Below are positions 18,430-27,044 of a stretch of DNA of 64,000 bases, piece by piece; positions within the stretch are counted from its first letter, which is position 1; each line of letters opens with the position of its first letter. The DNA lies in assembly GCF_900220975.1 (NCBI RefSeq), contig NZ_OBQD01000012.1, positions 124,001-188,000 of the forward strand, read 5' to 3'. A program made the position numbers and the translations under genes. Below the pieces are notes generated by a model, which did no database searches, had not been told where the DNA came from, and saw nothing but the letters and a program-made list of their open reading frames with translations. The DNA is from Rhizobium subbaraonis (lineage in GTDB: Bacteria > Pseudomonadota > Alphaproteobacteria > Rhizobiales > Rhizobiaceae).

Positions 18430-19212
18430 ATGATGAGCGATCGGGACCGCACCTCGGCCAATGGCGGCATGGAAACCTCCTACGGCTTCCGGAAGGTGGC
18501 CGAGGGCGAAAAGCAGGCGCTCGTCAACGACGTCTTCCACAAGGTGGCCAAGCGCTACGACATCATGAACGACATCATGTCTGCCGGCCTGCACCGGGCC
18601 TGGAAGGATGCGATGATTGCAGCCCTCAACCCGCGCAAGGACGCCGCCTACCGCACGCTGGACGTTGCCGGCGGCACCGGAGACATCGCGTTCCGCATCG
18701 TCGAGGCGTCGAACCGGCTGGCGCACGCCACCGTACTCGACATCAACGGCTCGATGCTGGCCGTCGGCGCCGACCGGGCCGCGAAGAAAGGGCTTTCCGC
18801 CAATCTCGACTTCGTCGAGGCCAATGCCGAGGAACTGCCGTTCGAGAACAACACCTTCGACGCCTATACGATCGCCTTCGGCATCCGTAACGTGCCCCGC
18901 ATCGACGTGGCGCTGTCGGAAGCCTACCGGGTGCTGAAGCGCGGCGGCAGGCTGCTCGTGCTGGAGTTCTCGGAGGTTGAGATGCCGCTGCTGGATCGGT
19001 TCTACGACGCCTGGTCGTTCAAGGCGATCCCGCAGTTCGGCAAGATGGTCACCGGCGAGGCCGAGCCTTACCAGTACCTGGTCGAATCGATTCGCAAGTT
19101 TCCCAACCAGGCCGATTTCGCCGAGATGATCCGCACGGCCGGATTTTCCCGCGTCAGCTTTACCAACTATACCGGTGGCATCGCGGCACTGCATTCCGGC
19201 TGGAAGCTCTGA
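18430..19212 (+). CDS. ubiE: Ubiquinone/menaquinone C-methyltransferase UbiE
   Basis: This 260-residue SAM-dependent methyltransferase acts in ubiquinone synthesis (C2 methylation of the benzoquinol ring). It shows [20 protein letters not shown], the SAM motif [13 protein letters not shown], and [20 protein letters not shown]. The ATG at 18430 has AGGAG 7 bases upstream, and an ATG at 18433 is equally possible. The frame extends to 18250 without family similarity. A -10-like CTATAT lies at 18313-18318. Confidence 0.96.
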   Translation: MMSDRDRTSANGGMETSYGFRKVAEGEKQALVNDVFHKVAKRYDIMNDIMSAGLHRAWKDAMIAALNPRKDAAYRTLDVAGGTGDIAFRIVEASNRLAHATVLDINGSMLAVGADRAAKKGLSANLDFVEANAEELPFENNTFDAYTIAFGIRNVPRIDVALSEAYRVLKRGGRLLVLEFSEVEMPLLDRFYDAWSFKAIPQFGKMVTGEAEPYQYLVESIRKFPNQADFAEMIRTAGFSRVSFTNYTGGIAALHSGWKL

Positions 19213-19331
19213 CGCATGCAGGCTTGCTTCAATACCGCGATCGTGTGCCAGCGCGCCCTGCGTGATGCTGCGGCCGTTGGCATGAGATCGTCCGCTCTCA
19301 CTGGCGCCCCGCACGCCCGCGGTGCACGTGC

Positions 19332-20906
19332 ATGAGCAGCCCCGCTGCCTATCTCCGGCTTGCCCGCGTCGGATGGGTCCTTGTGCGCGAGGGCGTCGTC
19401 ACCGAACTGCCGCTGCAGGATCTGCCGGCCTCCGCGCGCTTTCTCGCCCGCGTCGCCGGGCTTTTCGCCCGGAGGCGCAAGCCCGACGAAGGCCGGAGCG
19501 CCCGCCTCGCCCATGCGATCGAGCGGCTCGGCCCGTCCTACGTGAAAATGGGTCAGTTTCTCGCCACCCGGCCCGATGTCGTGGGGGTGGCGATCGCCGA
19601 CGATCTTTCCTCCCTGCAGGACCGCATGGCAACCTTCACGATGGCTGCGGCGAAGGTGACCGTCGAGGGCTCGCTGGGGCGTTCGATCGGCGACCTCTAT
19701 GTAAGCTTTGGCGAACCTATCGCCGCCGCCTCCATCGCCCAAGTGCATCCCGCCGTCGTCCGCGACAAGGATGGCGAGCGCCGCGTCGCCGTCAAGGTGA
19801 TCCGCCCTGGCGTGCGCCAGCGCTTCGTCCATGACCTCCAGGCCATGTATGCCGCCTCGCACCTGCAGGAGCGATTGCTGCCGCATACGCGCCGGCTGAA
19901 ACCGGTGGAAGTGACGCGCACGCTGGAGCAGACCACCAAGGTGGAGATGGACCTGCGGCTGGAGGCCGCCGCCCTCTCCGAACTCGGGGAGAATACGGCG
20001 AACGACCCAGGCTTCCGCGTGCCAAAGGTCGACTGGGAGCGCACCGGCCGTGACGTCGTCACCATGGAGTGGATCGACGGCGTGAAGATGTCGGACATCG
20101 AGGGCCTGCGTGCGGCAGGCCACGACCTGAACGCACTCGCCGACACGCTGATACAGTCGTTCCTGCGCCATACGCTGCGCGACGGCTTCTTCCATGCCGA
20201 CATGCACCAGGGCAACCTGTTCGTCGATCCGCAGGGACACATCGTCGCCGTCGACATGGGCATTGTGGGCAGGCTGGGGCGCAAGGAGCGCCGCTTCCTC
20301 GCCGAAATACTCTTCGGCTTCATCACACGCGACTATGTGCGCGTGGCGAACGTCCACTTCGAGGCCGGCTACGTCCCCTCGCACCATGACGTCGCAAGCT
20401 TCGCCCAGGCGATCCGCGCCATCGGCGAGCCGATCCATGGCCAGCCGGCCGAGACGATCTCGATGGCGAAGCTCCTGACGCTCCTGTTCGAGGTGACGGA
20501 GTTGTTCGACATGGAGACACGCACCGAACTCGTCATGCTGCAGAAGACGATGGTCGTCGTGGAAGGGGTGGCGCGCACGCTGAACCCCCGCTTCAACATG
20601 TGGAAGGCGTCCGAACCCGTCGTCGGCGGCTGGATCCGCGACAATCTCGGGCCGAAGCGCATCCTCGCCGACCTGCGCGAGGGCGCACATGCGGCGCTCC
20701 GTCTTGCCGAGGCCGCACCGGAGATCGCCGCCAAGGCGGAAAAGCTCTCGCTCGATCTTGCGACGATGGCGGACAAGGGGTTCCGGTTCGACGAGGCCAC
20801 CGCAGAGGCGATCGGCAGGTCCGAGGCGCGGCACGGCCGATCCGGCCGCGTGGCACTTTGGATAATCGCGGCGGCGTTGACCTACATCGCCTGGTCGTTA
20901 GGTTAG
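19332..20906 (+). CDS. ubiB: UbiB/ADCK-family atypical kinase for ubiquinone synthesis
   Basis: This 524-residue protein has the family KxGQ motif (SYVKMGQFLATRPD), the Ala-rich loop AAASIAQVHPAVV, VAVKVIRPG and the catalytic-loop-like FFHADMHQGNLFVD. It ends in a hydrophobic membrane anchor (VALWIIAAALTYIAWSLG). UbiB is an ATPase that supports ubiquinone intermediates at the membrane. It follows ubiE by 119 bases, the usual order before coaBC, although two accessory genes intervene here. Confidence 0.95.
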   Translation: MSSPAAYLRLARVGWVLVREGVVTELPLQDLPASARFLARVAGLFARRRKPDEGRSARLAHAIERLGPSYVKMGQFLATRPDVVGVAIADDLSSLQDRMATFTMAAAKVTVEGSLGRSIGDLYVSFGEPIAAASIAQVHPAVVRDKDGERRVAVKVIRPGVRQRFVHDLQAMYAASHLQERLLPHTRRLKPVEVTRTLEQTTKVEMDLRLEAAALSELGENTANDPGFRVPKVDWERTGRDVVTMEWIDGVKMSDIEGLRAAGHDLNALADTLIQSFLRHTLRDGFFHADMHQGNLFVDPQGHIVAVDMGIVGRLGRKERRFLAEILFGFITRDYVRVANVHFEAGYVPSHHDVASFAQAIRAIGEPIHGQPAETISMAKLLTLLFEVTELFDMETRTELVMLQKTMVVVEGVARTLNPRFNMWKASEPVVGGWIRDNLGPKRILADLREGAHAALRLAEAAPEIAAKAEKLSLDLATMADKGFRFDEATAEAIGRSEARHGRSGRVALWIIAAALTYIAWSLG

Positions 20907-21117
20907 TAAAAACTTACGCTTTTTGCTCCTTCCGCGCTGCACCGCAACGCGCGGTGCCTTCCGCGTGTGCCAAAATGGTTCAACCGATATTCCGGTTGCA
21001 TCGTCGGCAATTACGCGGACTAATGCCACGCGAAACCGATCGTCGACGGGAGGAGAACCGATCCAGCAGCACGCATGCATCATGACTGATTCCCATCATG
21101 AAATGGAGCACGTGACT

Positions 21118-22914
21118 ATGCAGCGAAATGATCACGACGACAGACCCAATAGCGAGCGCGCACTCAGCCGCCGCGACCTTCTGCTTGCGGGGAGCGCACT
21201 GACCGCCGCATCTCTGGTGGTGCCTTCGGCGGCGAATGCCCAAACGCAATCACAGGATCAACAGCAGCCGTCCACGGCATCCGGCAAGCCCAACATCCTC
21301 GTCATCTTCGGCGACGACATCGGGATCGCCAACATCAGCGCCTACACGCACGGCCTGATGGGCTACCCCACGCCGAATATCGACCGCGTCGCCAGCGAGG
21401 GTCTGATGTTCCTCCACTACTATGCCGAACAATCCTGCACGGCGGGCCGGGCGGCCTTCCTGACCGGACAGCACGGCATCCGCACCGGCCTGACAAAGGT
21501 CGGCTTTCCCGGCGCGCCGATGGGCATGAGCCAGCTCGATCCCTCGATCGGCGGGCTGCTGAAGAACCTCGGCTATGCAACCGGACAGTTCGGCAAGAAC
21601 CATGTGGGCGACCGCAACGAGACATTGCCGACGGTGAACGGCTTCGACGAATTCTTCGGCAATCTCTATCACCTCAACGCCGAGGAGGAGCCGGAACTGC
21701 CGGACTATCCGAAAGACCCCGCTTACCTGGCCAAGTTCGGCCCGCGCGGCGTCTTGCGCTGCAAGGCGACCGACGTCGACGATCCGACCGAGGATCCGCG
21801 CTTCGGCCGCGTCGGCAAGCAGACGATCGAGGACACCGGCGCGCTTACGAAGAAACGCATGGAGACGATCGACGACGAGACCTCTGCGGCAGCGATCGAT
21901 TTCATGAAGCGGCAGCAGACCGCCGGCCAGCCCTTCTTCTGCTGGTTCAATTCCACGCGGATGCACCTGCGCACCCATGTGCGCGACAGCCACCGCGGCC
22001 GCTACCAGCACGGCGACAGCGAATACATCGACGGCATGATGGAGCATGACGACACGGTCGGCACGCTGCTGCAGGCGCTGGACGACATGGGGGTGACGAA
22101 CGACACCCTCGTCCTCTACACCACCGACAACGGCCCGCACATGAACACCTGGCCGGACGGCGCGATGACCTGGTTCCGCTCGGAGAAGAACACCAACTGG
22201 GAAGGCGCCTTCCGCGTACCATGCTTCGTGCGCTGGCCGGGCGTCATCGAGCCGGGGACGGTGACGAACGAACTGATGAGTCACAACGACTGGGTGCCGA
22301 CGCTCTGCGCGATCGCCGGCGAGCCGCAGATCGTCGAAAAGCTGAAGGCGGGTTATACCGCCAACGGACTGAACTACAAGGTACACCTGGACGGCTACGA
22401 CCAGTCGACGTTCCTGCGCACCGTACGCGGGACGGCGACCGTCAACAACGGCGTCAAGAGCGCCCGCGACAAGTTCTTCTATTCCGACGACGACGGGCTG
22501 CTGGTAGCCATGCGGCACGGCGACTACAAGTACGTCTTCTCCGAGCAGCGCAAGGAAGGGACCATGGGGGTCTGGGCGGAACCCTTCACCACGCTGCGGC
22601 TGCAGAAGATCTTCAACCTCTATCAGGATCCGTTCGAACGCGCCGACATCACCTCCAATACGTTCTGGGATTGGCAGCTCAACCACGTCGGCAGCGCCTA
22701 TGGGATGATGGACGACGTCTTCACGTTCGTGGCGACGTTCAAGGACTTCCCGCCTCGCTCCTTCCCGCCGAGCTTCAATCCCGCCAACGTGATGGAATCG
22801 ACGCTCGACGGCATCAAGCGCAGGGAGGCGTTGAAGCAGAACCTCGATCTCGAGCGCATCCGCGGCGGCCTCAACAACATGCTCGACGACGTGCTGCAGC
22901 ACCGCGCGCAGTAA
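21118..22914 (+). CDS. Tat-exported arylsulfatase-family protein
   Basis: This 598-residue sulfatase is read from the ATG at 21118. A twin-arginine signal SRRDLLLAGSALTAA (residues 17-31) with cleavage near AANAQ suggests folded export to the periplasm. The metal-site start ILVIFGDDIG, the modification motif C-T-A-G-R (Cys107, CxAxR type) and YTTDNGPH are all present. The cysteine would need oxidation to formylglycine by a separate enzyme, which is not encoded in this window. Upstream ATGs (21082 and earlier) would lengthen the region before the signal. The substrate is unknown. The gene sits between ubiB and coaBC with the ion channel gene. Confidence 0.88.
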   Translation: MQRNDHDDRPNSERALSRRDLLLAGSALTAASLVVPSAANAQTQSQDQQQPSTASGKPNILVIFGDDIGIANISAYTHGLMGYPTPNIDRVASEGLMFLHYYAEQSCTAGRAAFLTGQHGIRTGLTKVGFPGAPMGMSQLDPSIGGLLKNLGYATGQFGKNHVGDRNETLPTVNGFDEFFGNLYHLNAEEEPELPDYPKDPAYLAKFGPRGVLRCKATDVDDPTEDPRFGRVGKQTIEDTGALTKKRMETIDDETSAAAIDFMKRQQTAGQPFFCWFNSTRMHLRTHVRDSHRGRYQHGDSEYIDGMMEHDDTVGTLLQALDDMGVTNDTLVLYTTDNGPHMNTWPDGAMTWFRSEKNTNWEGAFRVPCFVRWPGVIEPGTVTNELMSHNDWVPTLCAIAGEPQIVEKLKAGYTANGLNYKVHLDGYDQSTFLRTVRGTATVNNGVKSARDKFFYSDDDGLLVAMRHGDYKYVFSEQRKEGTMGVWAEPFTTLRLQKIFNLYQDPFERADITSNTFWDWQLNHVGSAYGMMDDVFTFVATFKDFPPRSFPPSFNPANVMESTLDGIKRREALKQNLDLERIRGGLNNMLDDVLQHRAQ

Positions 22915-23063
22915 CACGCCGCCCGGCCCGGCTAGCAGTTTGCGTCCGGGCGGGGCGGCAATGCCGGCGGCGGAACATCCCACCGGGGCGACTTCCGCCG
23001 GGCGCACCGGCCAGCGCGCCTGTGCCGCTTGACCCGGAGAACGCGCGCCTTAAATTGCAGCAA

Positions 23064-23861
23064 ATGGCAGAGCGAGACGACAGTGCAGGGCCCGTAACGA
23101 CGATGCAGGCGCTGCGCCGGCACCTGCGCGGCCTTTATTTCGGCAGCGATCCGCGCGCGCTCGCCTTCCAGCTGGCGATGATGGTCATCGACCTCGCCAT
23201 CATCGTCTTCTTCATCGCCGGCCCCTATCTGCGCGCCGGCAATGCCTATCTCCTGGTCGACTACGTCGTGGCCGCGATCATCACCTTAGAGACCGTGGCA
23301 CGCATGCTGGTGGCGCCAAACCTGCGCTATTGGCTGGCCCGGCCGATGACCTGGATCGACCTCGTCATCCTGGCCACCCTGCTCTTTCCCAACCAGCTCG
23401 CCAACTTCGCCTTCCTGCGGGCATTGCGCATCTGGTCGATCAGCCAGAGCCGGCTGTTCTCGCTGCTCCTTCGCCGTCAGGGCCTTTCCGACTACGAGGA
23501 TACGATCCAGGCCTGCGTCAATTTCCTGGTCTTCCTGTTCCTCGTCACCGGCTTCGTCTATTCGACCTTCTTCTATGGCGAGAACGTCAGCGGCTTCGTC
23601 GATGCGCTGTATTTCACCGTCGCCACTGTCACCACCACCGGCTTCGGCGACATCACGCTCCCCGGCACGCTCGGCAAGCTGACCTCGATCGTCACCATGA
23701 TCATCGGCATCTCGCTGTTCGTTCGACTGGCTCAGACGATCGTCAAGCCGCACAAGGTGCCCTTTCCCTGCCCGCAATGCGGCCTGAAGCGCCATGACGC
23801 AGACGCGGTCCACTGCAAGGCCTGCGGCCACGTGCTGAACATTCCCGACGAGGGCACGTGA
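23064..23861 (+). CDS. Six-helix potassium-channel-like protein with C-terminal zinc ribbon
   Basis: This 265-residue ion-transport-family protein has six predicted membrane segments (about residues 34-58, 63-85, 97-112, 117-140, 152-175, 210-230). The pore filter TVTTTGFGDI (about 188-197) is typical of potassium channels. The fourth segment is Arg-containing (LRALRIWSISQSRLFSLLLR), a weak voltage-sensor pattern. After the last helix a short tail holds CPQC (236-239) and CKAC (251-254), which looks like a zinc ribbon. The ATG at 23064 is chosen because family similarity begins soon after. The frame stays open upstream through the sulfatase as a shadow. Confidence 0.85.
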   Translation: MAERDDSAGPVTTMQALRRHLRGLYFGSDPRALAFQLAMMVIDLAIIVFFIAGPYLRAGNAYLLVDYVVAAIITLETVARMLVAPNLRYWLARPMTWIDLVILATLLFPNQLANFAFLRALRIWSISQSRLFSLLLRRQGLSDYEDTIQACVNFLVFLFLVTGFVYSTFFYGENVSGFVDALYFTVATVTTTGFGDITLPGTLGKLTSIVTMIIGISLFVRLAQTIVKPHKVPFPCPQCGLKRHDADAVHCKACGHVLNIPDEGT

Positions 23862-23993
23862 CGCCGGCGGTCGAAAACGCGGCTATCCTTTCGGGCGACG
23901 CGCTTGTGCTTGGAAAAGGCCGACTTAGGCGATAGGAACGGTGACGCCTGCCCATCGTGCTGCAGGCGAACGATTGAAGGACAGGAACGGCCG

Positions 23994-25220
23994 ATGACCC
24001 TGAAGGACACGCGCATTCTTCTGATCATCTCTGGCGGGATCGCGGCCTACAAGAGCCTCGACCTGATCCGCCGCCTGCGCGAGCGCGGCGCCAGGGTCAT
24101 TCCGGTCATGACCGCCGGCGCGCAGCAGTTCGTGACGCCGCTTGCGGTCGGCGCGCTTTCGTCCGGCCACGTCTTCACCGATCTCTTTTCGCGCGAGGAC
24201 GAGCAGGACGTCGGCCACATCCGGCTGGCACGGGACTGCGATCTGGTGCTGGTCGCGCCGGCAACTGCCGACCTGATGGCGAAAATGGCAAACGGCCTGG
24301 CCGACGACCTCGCCTCGACAGTGCTGCTCGCCGCCGACCGGCCGGTGTTGATCGCGCCGGCGATGAACCCGAAAATGTGGTCCCATCCCGCAACCTTGCG
24401 CAATGCCGAAACGCTTGCCGGCGACGGCATCCGCTTCGTCGGCCCCAAGGCCGGAGAGATGGCCGAAGGCGGTGAGGCGGGACTTGGCCGCATGGCCGAA
24501 CCGCTGGAGATCGTGGCAGCCGTCGAAGGGCTCCTTGATGCCCGCGCAGGCGGCCAGCCTTTGCCGCTTTCAGGCAGGCGCGCGATCGTCACGTCAGGAC
24601 CGACGCACGAGCCGATCGACCCCGTGCGCTACATCGCCAACCGTTCCTCGGGCAAGCAGGGCCATGCGATCGCAGCAGCCCTTGCGAAGCTCGGGGCCGA
24701 GGTCACGCTCGTCTCCGGTCCGGTGGAAATCGCCGACCCATCAGGCGTCCGCGTCGTCCACGTCGAACGCGCCGAGGAGATGCTGGACGCGGTTGTCGCG
24801 GCCCTGCCCGCCGACATCGCCGTGATGGTCGCAGCCGTCGCCGACTGGCGCGTGGCGGCATCGGCGGGCGAGAAGATCAAGAAGAAGCCCGGCGAGGCGC
24901 CGCCGCCGCTGCAACTGGCAGAAAATCCCGACATCCTGAAGACGATCGGCCACCATGCGGCGCGGCCCAGGCTCGTCGTCGGCTTTGCCGCTGAGACCCA
25001 GAACCTCGAGGCGAATGCCCGCGACAAGCTGAAGCGCAAGGGCGCCGACCTCATCGTCGCCAACGACGTGTCGCCTGCTACCGGCATCATGGGCGGCGAC
25101 CGCAACAACGTGAAGATCGTCAGCAGCGACGGCATCGACGCATGGCCCGAGCTGTCGAAGCAAGAGGTCGCCGAAAGGCTGGCGAACCTTATTGCAACAC
25201 GGCTGACGGAGCTTCGCTAG
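23994..25220 (+). CDS. coaBC: Bifunctional phosphopantothenoylcysteine synthetase/decarboxylase
   Basis: This 408-residue coenzyme A biosynthesis enzyme has two domains. The N-terminal FMN-dependent decarboxylase CoaC carries ISGGIAAYKSLDLIRRL, ANGLADDLAS and APAMNPKMW. The C-terminal CTP-dependent synthetase CoaB begins near residue 190 (IVTSGPTHEPIDPVRYIANR, SSGKQGHAIA). The ATG at 23994 begins the conserved region, and an upstream frame start at 23904 is not needed. It is convergent with the next gene. Confidence 0.97.
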   Translation: MTLKDTRILLIISGGIAAYKSLDLIRRLRERGARVIPVMTAGAQQFVTPLAVGALSSGHVFTDLFSREDEQDVGHIRLARDCDLVLVAPATADLMAKMANGLADDLASTVLLAADRPVLIAPAMNPKMWSHPATLRNAETLAGDGIRFVGPKAGEMAEGGEAGLGRMAEPLEIVAAVEGLLDARAGGQPLPLSGRRAIVTSGPTHEPIDPVRYIANRSSGKQGHAIAAALAKLGAEVTLVSGPVEIADPSGVRVVHVERAEEMLDAVVAALPADIAVMVAAVADWRVAASAGEKIKKKPGEAPPPLQLAENPDILKTIGHHAARPRLVVGFAAETQNLEANARDKLKRKGADLIVANDVSPATGIMGGDRNNVKIVSSDGIDAWPELSKQEVAERLANLIATRLTELR

Positions 25221-25251
25221 CGCCCTCGCCTAAAGGCTCACCTCTTCCCGC

Positions 25252-26082
25252 TCAACCCACGACAGCAAGGTCCGGTCGCCGTTGCGCCGTCTTTGGCGCC
25301 AGGCGGGCGGCTGGCGAAAACAGTCGGACGTCGACGCCGTCCTCGCCGAGCACCACAGCGCTTCCGTCCGGAATCTCCACCCACGCCTCGGTGTCGTCGT
25401 TCAGCGGCTCGGAGACAAGGCAATAGCCACCCGTCCCGCCCATTGGCGCGGCGTAGAGCGTGGGCGCGCGATCATCGGTGGCGTAACGGATCGCGTAGAG
25501 GGTCTTTCCATCGGAAAGGGCGGCCGTGAAGCGCACCAGCACCTTACGCTCCAGATGCTGCGCCAGCCGCTCGACGAAGGAAATCGCCTCTGCGATGGCG
25601 GTCAGGGGATCGTGAGCGAGGCCGAACTGCAGGGCGAGCAGAAACAGAAGTTCCGAATCCGTAGCCCCGGTGCGGGCCGCATAGAGATCGTTGTCGAGCA
25701 TCGTCTCCATCGGCCGGCGCAGATGTTCGAAATCGGCGATCTGGCCGTTGTGCATGAACGACCAGACCCCATGGACGAAAGGATGGCAATTGTCGCGGCG
25801 CGTGCCGCCGCCGGTTGCCGCACGGACATGGGCGAGGAACAGTCTTGAGCGGATCTGCCGCGCAATGCTCTTGAGATTGCAGTCCGACCAGGCCGGAAGG
25901 ATATCGCGGTAGCGGCCTGGCTCCGGGCGTTCGCCATACCAAGCGATGCCGAAGCCGTCGCCGTTCGTCGCCGTCTTGGCGCGGGTGGCGCAATGCGACT
26001 GCACGATCAGCGAATGCGCCGGCGAGGAGACGATTTCCTCCAGGAAAAGCGGTTCACCGCGATAGGCTGCCCAACGGCACAT
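25252..26082 (-). CDS. Class II glutamine amidotransferase, YafJ/EgtC-like
   Basis: A 276-residue protein starts MCRWAAYRGEPLFLEE, so processing would expose Cys2, the nucleophile of class II (Ntn-type) amidotransferases. NGDGFGIAWYG, FLAHVRAATGGG and HPFVHGVWSFMHNGQI are family motifs. Homologues include EgtC (ergothioneine pathway) and the YafJ group of unknown substrate. No other egt gene is present, so no pathway is assigned. The start at 26082 is dictated by the Cys2 rule, although the frame is open to 26343. Confidence 0.88.
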   Translation of the reverse strand: MCRWAAYRGEPLFLEEIVSSPAHSLIVQSHCATRAKTATNGDGFGIAWYGERPEPGRYRDILPAWSDCNLKSIARQIRSRLFLAHVRAATGGGTRRDNCHPFVHGVWSFMHNGQIADFEHLRRPMETMLDNDLYAARTGATDSELLFLLALQFGLAHDPLTAIAEAISFVERLAQHLERKVLVRFTAALSDGKTLYAIRYATDDRAPTLYAAPMGGTGGYCLVSEPLNDDTEAWVEIPDGSAVVLGEDGVDVRLFSPAARLAPKTAQRRPDLAVVG

Positions 26083-26336
26083 AGGCTCAACTCGCTTGGC
26101 TGCCGGCCATAGCGGCCGAAGGGACGAATGCATGCATGTGCTGGTGTCAGAATCATCGAAAATGGGTAAAAATGCGTTAACGAAAGTAAATTTCCGGAAA
26201 CCATGTTCGCTCCTCCAGTCACGACGGGAGCACCGCGCGACATCCCCTCTCAGGCGTACTTGCCCGGCGAGGGCTTTGCCGGCGCCTGTCGTGTGCTTCA
26301 ACAGCTTTTCGGGATGGCGGGAGACCCGGACTTGGC

Positions 26337-26365
26337 TGGACAAGGTGAAGATGCGGGTATTTAAT
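26337..26365 (+). promoter_or_regulatory. Promoter of the DUF1326-DUF2182 pair
   Basis: TGGACA (26337-26342, 5/6 to consensus), a 17-base spacer and TTTAAT (26360-26365, 5/6) form a strong housekeeping-type promoter. The -10 box lies inside the left half of the palindrome at 26357-26383, so a bound protein would block transcription. The rest of the 26083-26336 spacer shows no gene. Confidence 0.65.
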
Positions 26366-26383
26366 TAGCAATCAATTAAATAC
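26357..26383. promoter_or_regulatory. Perfect palindromic operator before the DUF1326 gene
   Basis: Arms GTATTTAATT (26357-26366) and AATTAAATAC (26374-26383) are perfectly complementary around a 7-base centre. The site covers the -10 box and the predicted start of transcription and ends 16 bases before the ATG. AT-rich inverted repeats of this size are typical of ArsR-, MarR- or TetR-family repressors. No regulator gene is adjacent. Confidence 0.7.
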
Positions 26384-26399
26384 GGCTTCGGAGGGCGTC

Positions 26400-27038
26400 A
26401 TGGCGAACGTCGAGTGGAAGCTTCAGGGACGCGAGTTCATTCACTGCAATTGCGCCTACGGATGCCCGTGCCAGTTCAACGCGCTGCCGACGCACGGCAC
26501 TTGTTATGCGGTCGGTGCGATCGACATCGAAGATGGTTTTCACGGCGAAACCCGGCTCGACGGGTTGCGGATCGCCATGATCGTCGCATGGCCCGGCGCG
26601 ATCCACGAGGGCGGCGGCCAATGCGTGCCGATCGTCGACGAGCGGGCGACGCCGCAACAGCGCGAAGCGCTCTTGCGCATCATGAGCGGAGAGGACACCG
26701 ATCCGGGCGCGACCTTCTTCGCCGTCTTCGCCACCACCTTCGCTACGGTACACGACCCGGTTTTCAGCCGGATCGACTTCGATCTGGACATCGACGCTCG
26801 CACCGCCCGGATCGTCATCCCCGGATGGATGGATACGCGTGGCGAGCCCATCCGCAATCCCGTGACGGGAGAAGACCACCGCGCCCGCATCACCCTGCCG
26901 CACGGGTTCGAATACGACACATGCGAGGTGGGGCGCGGCTGGGCGGAGACGAAGGGACCGATCGAGCTCTCGCTTGCCGACAGCCACGCCCATTTCAGCA
27001 GGCTGCACATGACCGGCGCCGGCGTCGTCCACGGCTGA
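26400..27038 (+). CDS. DUF1326-family protein with N-terminal Cys cluster
   Basis: This 212-residue protein of the uncharacterised DUF1326 family has no signal peptide or membrane helix. Near its N-terminus lies HCNCAYGCPCQF, with Cys16, Cys18, Cys22 and Cys24, plus Cys35 in THGTCY. This is a likely metal or redox site. The ATG has a strong CGGAGGG ribosome binding site. It is separated by 6 bases from the DUF2182 gene. Both would be read from the palindrome-controlled promoter. Biochemical function is unknown. Confidence 0.9.
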   Translation: MANVEWKLQGREFIHCNCAYGCPCQFNALPTHGTCYAVGAIDIEDGFHGETRLDGLRIAMIVAWPGAIHEGGGQCVPIVDERATPQQREALLRIMSGEDTDPGATFFAVFATTFATVHDPVFSRIDFDLDIDARTARIVIPGWMDTRGEPIRNPVTGEDHRARITLPHGFEYDTCEVGRGWAETKGPIELSLADSHAHFSRLHMTGAGVVHG

Positions 27039-27044
27039 AACATC

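Noticed and set aside
20923-21117. Upstream start for the sulfatase
   Set aside because: Starting at 20923 would put about 65 residues before the region from 21118 and move the twin-arginine signal far from the N-terminus.
22221-23063. Long N-terminal extension of the channel gene
   Set aside because: The frame is open but overlaps the sulfatase and reads as Arg/Ala-rich shadow sequence. Channel similarity begins soon after 23064.
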